Below are positions 17,955 through 26,639 of a stretch of 45,943 nt of DNA, piece by piece. The notes under the pieces are model-generated. The model searched no databases and was not told the DNA's origin. It saw only the letters and a list, made by a program, of their open reading frames with translations. Positions within the stretch are counted from its first letter, which is position 1; each line of letters opens with the position of its first letter. Origin of the DNA: Methanobacteriota archaeon (GTDB lineage Archaea; Thermoplasmatota; Poseidoniia; Poseidoniales; Poseidoniaceae). The stretch covers positions 1 through 45,943 of the forward strand of contig PSPR01000013.1 in NCBI GenBank assembly GCA_004195515.1. The letters are read 5' to 3'. Both the position numbers and the translations under genes were made by a program.

Positions 17955-19178
17955 ATGTGGGATGAGCGACAGCTCGATGGAATGGAATTCATTCCAGAAC
18001 CGACCGATTCTCGTATTGTTTCTGCAGCTGACCCTACAACGGTCGGCCATCAAGAAGGATGGCGAGGTGAAGTAATGGGTTGGTCTCCTGAGCCGATCAG
18101 GGTCGTGCCTAGGCGTTCAACTTCTGGGAAGAATATTCTAAACGTTGGAATAATGCTCCTACTTGTTTTGGTGATGTGGTCAATATGGCGTTCCCAATTT
18201 CTATTCATTGAGGTACCTCCTCAGCAATCTGAATGGGCATTCGAGGATTCGGGAGTACGATCATTACAATCTCTTGGTTTGAGTGGTGATGGAATCAGGG
18301 TTTGTATGGTAGATACTGGAATAGACACCTCACATCCTGATTTTAATGGCCTTCAACTAGTATTTCGTGATTTCATTTCAACCGGAAATGAACCTGTGGA
18401 TCATGGAGGATTAGCACATGGTACTATGATGGCTGGTATATTGGTTTCAAATGGTCATCTAGATGGTGTCGCCCCAAATGTAATTCTTGGAATGGCAGCA
18501 GCTCTTGGAGAGGACGATGAAGGTGAAAATAGCGGTTCTGAAGATAAGGTAGCAGATGCGATAAATTGGTGTTGGAAAAAATTCGGCGCCGATATAATCT
18601 CACTTTCTTTAGGTGGGGTGCACGATCCAAATGCAACGACGGAAGGGCCCTCTTCGAACGCGGTGCGCCAAGCGTTGGATAATGGCGTCTTCGTGATCGC
18701 AGCAGCAGGCAACGATGGTGGAGAAGATGATGATGGCAGAGTCGCTTCACCATCAAATGTGAAAGAGGTAATTTCAGTAGCAGCTCTCGATAAGAATAAT
18801 TTGATCTGGGAGGGCTCCTCGATTGGGTCTGGTATAGATAATTCTGGAGATGCAGAGATTCAACCTCATCAAAAACCAGAAATTTCAGCGCCTGGCGTCG
18901 ACATTTTATCTACCGGTCCTGGCGGTGAATACTTCATTTCGACCGGAACTTCAGACTCAACAGTATTTGTCGCAGGTATCCTCTCTTTGATTCTTGAAGC
19001 GGAACCTCAAATCGCAAATGGTCCAGATATGGAGTGTATGGGTTTGGTCAAAACCGCGTTAAAACAATCCGCAGTGCCTCTTTTAGATGGTGTTGAGCAC
19101 GACCCATATTGGGGTTATGGAGCCATCGATGGATTGGCTTGGCTTGAAGAGATTCAAGCCTTGGGGTCATGTAATTAA
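17955..19178 (+). CDS. Membrane-anchored subtilisin-like (S8) serine protease
   Basis: Asp motif CMVDTGIDTSHPDF, His motif AHGTMMAGILV, AAAGNDGG, Ser motif GTSDSTVFVAG; N-terminal TM ILNVGIMLLLVLVMWSIWRS. Confidence 0.9.
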   Translation: MWDERQLDGMEFIPEPTDSRIVSAADPTTVGHQEGWRGEVMGWSPEPIRVVPRRSTSGKNILNVGIMLLLVLVMWSIWRSQFLFIEVPPQQSEWAFEDSGVRSLQSLGLSGDGIRVCMVDTGIDTSHPDFNGLQLVFRDFISTGNEPVDHGGLAHGTMMAGILVSNGHLDGVAPNVILGMAAALGEDDEGENSGSEDKVADAINWCWKKFGADIISLSLGGVHDPNATTEGPSSNAVRQALDNGVFVIAAAGNDGGEDDDGRVASPSNVKEVISVAALDKNNLIWEGSSIGSGIDNSGDAEIQPHQKPEISAPGVDILSTGPGGEYFISTGTSDSTVFVAGILSLILEAEPQIANGPDMECMGLVKTALKQSAVPLLDGVEHDPYWGYGAIDGLAWLEEIQALGSCN

Positions 19179-19329
19179 CATTTGATATTATACAGGCTAT
19201 TTGACATTTTTATATTTTTTAAGTATTAAAAATATGATATTTTAAGGATGATATGATACTCTTCAATTGACATTCTTCCAAATCAGTTAAGGAGGTAGCA
19301 GTTTTGGCAAAAGATACGAGGAATGTAAT

Positions 19330-22300
19330 ATGTCTTACAACAACACCGGCAAAAGCTTAACATTGGTCAGCATTTTTTTGCTATCTCTATTTACAGCAAT
19401 GATTGCGGTTCCGACTGTTTCTGCAGTAAATGAAACCACAAATGGGACAATAACGGGGACTGAAACTTGGACTGGTGTTATGAACCTTGATGGCGATATT
19501 TACGTTGCTGGTGGTGCTAAATTAATTATAAACGCTGGTACTACAATTAATCTTCCAGCAGACAAAAATATTCAAGTTGCTGGTTCAATATGTGCTGGAG
19601 ATTCCGCTTGTGGAGCATCTCAAGCGAGCACAGGTAGTCCTGTCCGGTTCAAATGGGCTGCTGCTGCCCCTGCTCCAAATAACTCGACAGGCCGATGCTA
19701 CATTACAGGCATCTTGAACCCGGATATGGCTTGTGGGTCTGGACTTTACATCGAACCTACAATCGATACTACCTTTGATAGCGCTTACGGTATTCCTGTC
19801 GAAATAGATGATCGTGGAACTTTCAAATATGGTGCATTGGTATTTGCAGGCTCAAGCGTAATTACAAACTCTTTAACTTTTACAGATATAAACACAACTA
19901 ATGTTTTAATCATAGATGGTGGAGCACCAACACTCGATATGGGTACATTTACCGTAGGGGTAGATGGTCAAGGCTACCATGGCGCCGCAATTCAAGCATA
20001 CGGCGCTGGTGCAGGATTGATCACAATGAAAATAACCAACTCCGATTTCACTGGTTCTGAGGATGATTGCGGAAGTACAGGTGGAGGACGTTCAGCAATT
20101 TATCTCGAGGATTCCTTCATAGATATTAATTCGGTTTCTATTAGCCAAAATTCCTATGGGGTATTCTTGCGAAGCAGTAGTGGTTGGTTGACCAACTCCA
20201 TATTTACAACCAAATGTAACGCTATCGATACAAATTCTCATCTTGATACCTTCGGAATTAAACACACTTTGATACTATCGGATAATACTATCACTACTGA
20301 AGAAGGTACTGGAATTACTGCTTACGATGGCGCAATTGTGCTCGCAGAACGTAATACAATCTCTGGAGCATCTGAGGGTTCAGCATTTGGTATTCGTTCT
20401 TCCAATGTAACAATCAACAATAACATCATTGGTCCAATCGAAGGTTGGAACGGATTATGGATATATGGCGATTCAGATATATCTGCTGAAAATAATACTA
20501 TTATGAATACTGCAAAAGAGCCGGTGTTGATTGGAGAATATCACTACAAAGATCAAGGCTGGAACGTTCCAGCTCCTACAAAAGCGAGAATTTATTTCGC
20601 AAATAACATCGTTTCCAATAATTCAGGAACATGTAATTCAGATTATATGTACGGTGGCGATTTCAACTGCCCTGCATTCCATATTTTCATGTCCTCTGGA
20701 ACTTTCATAGGCAATACGGTTACCGGTAATTCCGGTGATGGGTTCCGAATTAAAGGTGGAATAGTAAATGCACAAGATAACAATATTGAAGTTGGTGGAT
20801 TTGCGGTTAATATTTCACTATTCGACGATAATTATGGCAACAAATTTGGCAGTATTGGTTATTTCTCTGGAAATACTTACACCAATGCTAGCCAAATATA
20901 CAACATTACAGAATCTCGTGTAGCGGTACAGTCAGAATATATGCCAGACCCTGGAGCAGGTGAACTTTATCCGGTTTCTTTATCTTGGGGCGGAGCGGAA
21001 TGCGACCCACCACTTAATTTGGATGAATGTTTACAAACACCACCTACCGCAATATGGCCGCCAGCTTTCATGCCATTAGCAATGGAAGTAAACCCTAATG
21101 CAACCACCTTTACATTTTCGGATATTCAAAATTTTGATCGTTCAAAAATACACATCCAGAATCAGAACACCCCATGGGGTGCTCAAGTGGAACAAGGTGA
21201 ATTGGTAAGATACCAAGTCAAAGCCGATAATTCCCACGTTGTTGATGCTAAAGTGATAATCAAGGATGCAACCGGCAGACCACTTTACAATATGAGCACC
21301 GATTCATATGGTTATACTCAATGGGTAACCTTGCCTTCAGATTTCCATCTTGATCGCAATTGGAATCATTTTGCCATCGATGCAGGAGAAGATTCTTGCG
21401 GGGATGGAATTGATAACGATGGAGATACTCTAACAGATGGTCAAGATCCAGATTGTGCAACTGGTAGGGAATTACCTTTGTATCTGGTTGAAACAATGCG
21501 CTTCGGCAAAGGTACCGCGAATCACACCTTTACTCTCACCGGGATGGTAGACGAAGTTATTCATCTGACTAACTTTGCCCCTTCGGTATCGGTTGACCAA
21601 TCTGATGGTACCTCATTCCCTCGGTCTGTTATCTTAACCGGTACGGCTCACGATGGTGCTAACGGGCCCTACTTCAATGATTACGATTCATGGAAGTCCC
21701 AATTTGGTACTGTTCAAATGGTAGAAATCCAGCCTCATGGTAGCTTGGACTGGTACTTGGCAACAGATACCTCCGGTTCTAATGGAACCGTAACTCAACA
21801 TAATTGGCCCTTCAAAACCTGGACCTATGAACGGGATATGGGCGACCACTTTGAAGAAGACGTAACATTCAGAGTCCGTTCGAACGATGGTCTGGATGAA
21901 TCAGTTGTTTCCACTCGTGTTTTCAAATTGAACATTAATCCACCAGTAATCAATCTTGATTCCCCCCTCGATGGCTCAACCCACGATGGTCAAGAAGTAT
22001 TGTTTACAGGAACAGCAACTGATGATTATACTGGAGTACAAGGTAGTGATATTCGAGATATTTGGTTCCAGGTAGACGGCCCAAATAATTACTCGGCAAA
22101 TTATCCTGCAATGAGTGGAGGCGGAACATCTTGGTCCGACACATGGAATTTCTCATCCTTACCTTCCGGCCTTTACACATTCACAGTGTGGGCGAGTGAC
22201 TCAAATTATTGCCATGAAGTTGTGGATATTTGTTCTTCAACAACAATTACAATCAACATTGATAATGATAATTTAATTCCGATTGTACAAGTTAGTGAAC

Positions 22301-23580
22301 CTTTGCCAATGCAAGCGGTTAGAGCAGATGAAGAGACGGTGATCAGCGGTGTCGCACGTGATAACGACGGCCAAGTTACCAGGGTCGAAATTTCAATTTT
22401 CGATCTTGCTAGCGGTTTTTGGCTCAACGATGGACCAAATCCGGTCACTACCTTCCAATCAAACGGCGCATGGATTGCATATTGGGATACTAGCAAATTA
22501 GTTCACGACCAACAATACGATATTTCAGTTATAGCCTATGACGGTATTGATTACTCGATGTCAGAAACATTGCGAATTATTATCGATAACCCAACCGATG
22601 CAAATAATATTGCCCCAACATTCAATCCAGATGGTTGGGCTAGTTCAATCACAATTTTCTGTGATGAAAACTCTAAGGTTTTCGACAAATGTAATGGTGG
22701 AGCATCGATTAACCTTTTGGATCATTTTAATGATTCAGACGGCGCAGGACCTGCATCTAACCATTTTATTTGGGATCTTTATGATGATCCAACCACAGCT
22801 AATGATGACGCGTATTTCGACTTCATTACCATCGATGCTCAAGGTATTGCAACTTACAATCCGATTGCAAATCTTCAGGCTTTATCTGCCGATATGGCGG
22901 AGTGGTCCTTGACCGGAGTGATGTTTGAGGCAAGAGATGCTCATGATTCTGTTGCGTTTTCATATACCGTCAATTTCATTGTAAAGGGTGTAAAATTCAC
23001 CGCTAAAAGAGTCGATGATGGCCCAGTAGTTTTCGGTGATCCTGCAAATTACGAGGGCACAGGTCTTCCTGGTAGTCAGGTTAAGGCAAGGCTGATCGAT
23101 GGTGATATCATCGTAAACAGTACGCTTGTGAAAGCGGATGGGCTTTGGGAGATGGATATTACCTCGGCTCAATTAGGAGATGATGGAACTTTCGTGATAT
23201 ATTTTGTCCAAGATGGTCAAACCATTGGAAAAGATGATGATTCTGCGGCCATAACATTGCAATCTGGTGATTCTGCAACCGATAGTCTTTCGTCAGGTGT
23301 TATCATCGCACTTAGTGTAGTTGCAATAATTATCTTATTGGGCGTCGGTGCATTCTTCTTCTTAGAATTCGAAGAATTCGATGAAGATGAAGAAGGTGAA
23401 GACCAAACAGCAGAGGCCGATAAGGACCCATATGCTTGGGCAAAGCAACGCGCGGCTGAGCAAGCAGCGGCAGCACCTGCACCGCAACCCGCTGCCCAAT
23501 CACAGAATCCGGGCTGGCTATGGGACGCTCAATCCAACCAATGGGTTGCAGATCCTAATTACCAACCACCGCCACAATGA
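19330..23580 (+). CDS. 1416-aa surface protein: signal peptide, parallel beta-helix region, Ca-binding DGIDNDGD motif, Ig-like modules, C-terminal TM and Ala/Pro-rich Trp-containing cytoplasmic tail
   Basis: Signal LTLVSIFLLSLFTAMIAVPTVSA; repeated NNTI/GNTVTGNSGDGFRIKGG-type beta-helix turns; CGDGIDNDGDTLTDGQDPDC; TM SGVIIALSVVAIIILLGVGAFFFL; tail PGWLWDAQSNQWVADPNYQPPPQ. SD GGAGGT upstream. Confidence 0.85.
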   Translation: MSYNNTGKSLTLVSIFLLSLFTAMIAVPTVSAVNETTNGTITGTETWTGVMNLDGDIYVAGGAKLIINAGTTINLPADKNIQVAGSICAGDSACGASQASTGSPVRFKWAAAAPAPNNSTGRCYITGILNPDMACGSGLYIEPTIDTTFDSAYGIPVEIDDRGTFKYGALVFAGSSVITNSLTFTDINTTNVLIIDGGAPTLDMGTFTVGVDGQGYHGAAIQAYGAGAGLITMKITNSDFTGSEDDCGSTGGGRSAIYLEDSFIDINSVSISQNSYGVFLRSSSGWLTNSIFTTKCNAIDTNSHLDTFGIKHTLILSDNTITTEEGTGITAYDGAIVLAERNTISGASEGSAFGIRSSNVTINNNIIGPIEGWNGLWIYGDSDISAENNTIMNTAKEPVLIGEYHYKDQGWNVPAPTKARIYFANNIVSNNSGTCNSDYMYGGDFNCPAFHIFMSSGTFIGNTVTGNSGDGFRIKGGIVNAQDNNIEVGGFAVNISLFDDNYGNKFGSIGYFSGNTYTNASQIYNITESRVAVQSEYMPDPGAGELYPVSLSWGGAECDPPLNLDECLQTPPTAIWPPAFMPLAMEVNPNATTFTFSDIQNFDRSKIHIQNQNTPWGAQVEQGELVRYQVKADNSHVVDAKVIIKDATGRPLYNMSTDSYGYTQWVTLPSDFHLDRNWNHFAIDAGEDSCGDGIDNDGDTLTDGQDPDCATGRELPLYLVETMRFGKGTANHTFTLTGMVDEVIHLTNFAPSVSVDQSDGTSFPRSVILTGTAHDGANGPYFNDYDSWKSQFGTVQMVEIQPHGSLDWYLATDTSGSNGTVTQHNWPFKTWTYERDMGDHFEEDVTFRVRSNDGLDESVVSTRVFKLNINPPVINLDSPLDGSTHDGQEVLFTGTATDDYTGVQGSDIRDIWFQVDGPNNYSANYPAMSGGGTSWSDTWNFSSLPSGLYTFTVWASDSNYCHEVVDICSSTTITINIDNDNLIPIVQVSEPLPMQAVRADEETVISGVARDNDGQVTRVEISIFDLASGFWLNDGPNPVTTFQSNGAWIAYWDTSKLVHDQQYDISVIAYDGIDYSMSETLRIIIDNPTDANNIAPTFNPDGWASSITIFCDENSKVFDKCNGGASINLLDHFNDSDGAGPASNHFIWDLYDDPTTANDDAYFDFITIDAQGIATYNPIANLQALSADMAEWSLTGVMFEARDAHDSVAFSYTVNFIVKGVKFTAKRVDDGPVVFGDPANYEGTGLPGSQVKARLIDGDIIVNSTLVKADGLWEMDITSAQLGDDGTFVIYFVQDGQTIGKDDDSAAITLQSGDSATDSLSSGVIIALSVVAIIILLGVGAFFFLEFEEFDEDEEGEDQTAEADKDPYAWAKQRAAEQAAAAPAPQPAAQSQNPGWLWDAQSNQWVADPNYQPPPQ

Positions 23581-23626
23581 TCAATTTGTGTGAGGGGGAA
23601 CCCCACGCAATAGACTAAGAGTGAAG

Positions 23627-23637
23627 ACGGCGGCCGT
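23627..23637. promoter_or_regulatory. Palindrome ACGGC-G-GCCGT just upstream of STAND regulator start
   Basis: Exact inverted repeat ending 5 nt before ATG23643. Confidence 0.35.
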
Positions 23638-23642
23638 AATTT

Positions 23643-26168
23643 ATGGTAATTGGTCCTAAGCCGGGAGTTCAAGAGAGAATCTTGTTACATCTATCCGATT
23701 TTTCGGATTTTATGAATTCTGTTGAAGTGCCATTTTCGTTATCCCAAATGGGAATTGCTAACGCGGTTGCAATCGCGCGTTCAAACGTTCCAAGAGCGAT
23801 TGCAGGCCTCAAGGATCAAGGTTTATTGGTCGAGAGGCAGGCTCACGTCGCAGGAGTTAGTAGGAAAAGAAAAGCATATTTTTTGACCGAACCAGGGATG
23901 GTATTGGCATCGGATACTTGGAAGAGGTTGCGTGAATTTGAACTGAGATGCATTCTCCCAGGGGGTAATACAATCTCTTCAAACTTAGGGGAGATTCAAG
24001 ACAAATTACCATTTTCAATGCGTCCAGTCGATGTAATTCGCTATCTCGATGATAACGGGGTTCTCGATGTTCGTTCTCTGTCAGCGGATTTAGTTGAGCG
24101 AGATCTGAGTAAGCACGTAGAGAAACAACTTGTTACAAGTTTGGGCGACCTGCCTCGTTTGCGTCACTTTTACGGACGCTCGACAGAATTGGATAATATG
24201 GTTAATCTAATCGAAGCAAGGTCAACAACTTTGATGATTCCTGGAATCGCCGGCATTGGAAAAACATCTATGGCTGCTAAAATCATTGAATCCTTTATGT
24301 ATCGTAGAAATTTACTTTACCACCGCTGTCAAGATTGGGATGGTTCAAGGGCTTTTTTCGAAAGCATCGCTGATTGGTTGACCAATCTTGGCGATTCTAC
24401 CTTTGCCGATTATATCGCGACGACGCCGGTTCCTCAATCTGCAGATTCTGCCAGATTAATTATTGACGCATTAGAAAATACCCCTGCATTAATCGTGATA
24501 GACGATTATCATAAAGTCGCAGATAAATCGTTACATCAGACAATACAATCCCTTTCTAGAGGTTTGGTCGAAAGCGAAGGAGAGGTAGGGCTGGTAATAT
24601 TTTCGCGATCTTTCAAAGAGGTAGTGCCACTCAAAGATGCTGATGGGAGAATTGTTTCCCTCGTTCTGCCTTTAGAAGGCCTAGATCAGGAATCGACTAG
24701 GAATTTACTTTCAACTATCACCGATTTAGATGATGAGAAATTGATTTACATTCACTCGATGAGCCGTGGTCATCCTTTGGTTTTGGAATTGATCAACCGG
24801 GGGGCATCTGCAGGTGCTTTTCACGAATCTTTGGAGAATTATGTAAATATAGAAATTTTTTCAAAATTATCAGCCGAGGAAAAACGATTATTGGGCGCTC
24901 TATCGGTTTTCAGAGAGCCGGTTCCTTTGGAGGCTCTTACCGACCAAGGATTGAATGTTGATGAATTGGATTCCCTGGTCGAAGCTGGGCTTGCCCGTCA
25001 CGGGGATTCTGAAACTTACGATGTTCACGATTTGATCAGAGAATTCTTATTACAGAGTTTAGATAGTCAAGGGCGAGAAGATTTGCACAATAAAGCGGTT
25101 CTTTGGTATGAGAAACAAGGTGAGGAAAGCCATGTAGCACTCGAATTAATTTTTCACTTAATCGCTTCATCGCGCCACGAAGATGCGGCCTCAATAATTG
25201 TATCTCAAGGTCGTGATTTAATCAAGGAAGGTCATATAGAATTACTCGATTTATTAGAAAAAATTAAAACCGAGGATTGTAGTGATAATAGTTCTTGTAG
25301 AATCGACAGCCTTAGAGGCGAAGTATTGGCTTTACTCGGTCGATTTGATGAGGCTGAAGAGGCATTCAATTTAGCCCGCCCAACCGCAGAGAAGGCCGGA
25401 ATTAAAGATGTTGTAGCGGATATTTTAGCCAACTTGGCAGATATTTCATTAAAACGTGGCGATACTGAAGCATCGCTTTCGATGCACCGCAATGCATTGG
25501 AGATGTATATTTCGATCAACGATGCTCTTGGCGCTGCAAGGTCCTACAATAATATGGGCTATATTTTCAGAAGAAAAGGTGATAAAACCAAGGCGCTTGA
25601 AGCGTATGCGGAAGTTGAATCTATATTAAATGGCCAAGAATCTATTAATTTAATACCTGCTCAAATCGTTCTCGCAAGAGCATTATTGGATTTGGGTGAA
25701 CACGAGCGAGCTCGAGACCATGCTCTGGGTGCTTATGAGGGATCAATAAATTCCAGCGATGCGATTCTGCACGCCCGTGCCCGCGCAGTACTTGGCCGGT
25801 TTTATGCAAAAACCGGTGATGCGGAATTAGCCTTGCATCATTATACCGATGCTCTCAACACGATGGGTGAGGCTGGAGATCCACTCGCTCTGGTCGAGGT
25901 GTCAATTCTTTTGGGCGAGGTTCTACAAGATAGTGGTAGGGTCGATGAAGCCCTTGAAAAGTATCGTGAAGCCTTGGTTATTTCCGAAGCGAATGATTTA
26001 CGGATGCAAATCGGTGAATTATTATCTAGGCTTGGAGGAGTTGCCCCAGACCGACAAAGAAGAATGGAATATTTGCAGCGAGCACTTTCTGTCTTCAGGG
26101 AATTAGGTGCTCAAACTCGAATGCGCGAAGTCCAGATGATGGTCCATACCGCAGTTATGGGTCGTTGA
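23643..26168 (+). CDS. STAND-class P-loop NTPase regulator: N-terminal winged-HTH, central NTPase, C-terminal TPR array
   Basis: wHTH-like MGIANAVAIARSNVPRAIAGLKDQGLLVERQ; Walker A GIAGIGKTS; Walker B ALIVIDDY; TPR-like repeats AARSYNNMGYIFRRKGDKTKALEAYAEVE and ARAVLGRFYAKTGDAELALHHYTDALN. Confidence 0.85.
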   Translation: MVIGPKPGVQERILLHLSDFSDFMNSVEVPFSLSQMGIANAVAIARSNVPRAIAGLKDQGLLVERQAHVAGVSRKRKAYFLTEPGMVLASDTWKRLREFELRCILPGGNTISSNLGEIQDKLPFSMRPVDVIRYLDDNGVLDVRSLSADLVERDLSKHVEKQLVTSLGDLPRLRHFYGRSTELDNMVNLIEARSTTLMIPGIAGIGKTSMAAKIIESFMYRRNLLYHRCQDWDGSRAFFESIADWLTNLGDSTFADYIATTPVPQSADSARLIIDALENTPALIVIDDYHKVADKSLHQTIQSLSRGLVESEGEVGLVIFSRSFKEVVPLKDADGRIVSLVLPLEGLDQESTRNLLSTITDLDDEKLIYIHSMSRGHPLVLELINRGASAGAFHESLENYVNIEIFSKLSAEEKRLLGALSVFREPVPLEALTDQGLNVDELDSLVEAGLARHGDSETYDVHDLIREFLLQSLDSQGREDLHNKAVLWYEKQGEESHVALELIFHLIASSRHEDAASIIVSQGRDLIKEGHIELLDLLEKIKTEDCSDNSSCRIDSLRGEVLALLGRFDEAEEAFNLARPTAEKAGIKDVVADILANLADISLKRGDTEASLSMHRNALEMYISINDALGAARSYNNMGYIFRRKGDKTKALEAYAEVESILNGQESINLIPAQIVLARALLDLGEHERARDHALGAYEGSINSSDAILHARARAVLGRFYAKTGDAELALHHYTDALNTMGEAGDPLALVEVSILLGEVLQDSGRVDEALEKYREALVISEANDLRMQIGELLSRLGGVAPDRQRRMEYLQRALSVFRELGAQTRMREVQMMVHTAVMGR

Positions 26169-26639
26169 TTAGAAACTCGGTCTATTTGTAGCAATACTGG
26201 TAATTCCATTTTGATGAATTACCCATATTTCACTCAGGCCTGAGAGAGAAATGGTCCCAGAATAATTACCAGAACCGGTCGCAGAAATACTGACCTCTCG
26301 ATTTAACTCATATTCGTCATGGTTCAAAGTTAAGCCATGTTCGCTGAGGGTTAATTTAAACAAGGTTTCATCCGCCTCGGTATATCTCCATTTTACAGCT
26401 TCAGCATATTGTATGGAGTCTCCTTGGCGACTTGCCAAATCCGCTCGCTCAACCGCTGATGCGAGGTCAGCAAGATTTGTATCGATGGCATTTTGGTTCC
26501 AACGTTCTCTGGTTGCTGTTTCAATTCCAAAGGACCAGACACTAAACATCGAGAGTAAAATTACTCCGAGCATGAAAGTAAAAATATAACCTAATTCAGT
26601 AGATGCAGCAGCTTCATCTCTCTTGATTTTAGAAATCAT
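26169..26639 (-). CDS. Type IV pilin-like small protein (third gene of pilin operon)
   Basis: MISKIKRDEAAASTELGYIFTFMLGVILLSMFSVWSFGIET: charged leader followed by hydrophobic helix; start overlaps upstream stop (ATGA, 26636-26639). Confidence 0.72.
   Translation of the reverse strand: MISKIKRDEAAASTELGYIFTFMLGVILLSMFSVWSFGIETATRERWNQNAIDTNLADLASAVERADLASRQGDSIQYAEAVKWRYTEADETLFKLTLSEHGLTLNHDEYELNREVSISATGSGNYSGTISLSGLSEIWVIHQNGITSIATNRPSF

Noticed and set aside
19195-19330. AT-rich region with ATATTTTT/AAAAATAT inverted repeat upstream of 19330
   Set aside because: Complementarity is expected in such AT-rich promoter DNA; noted as likely promoter region only, not as a distinct element.
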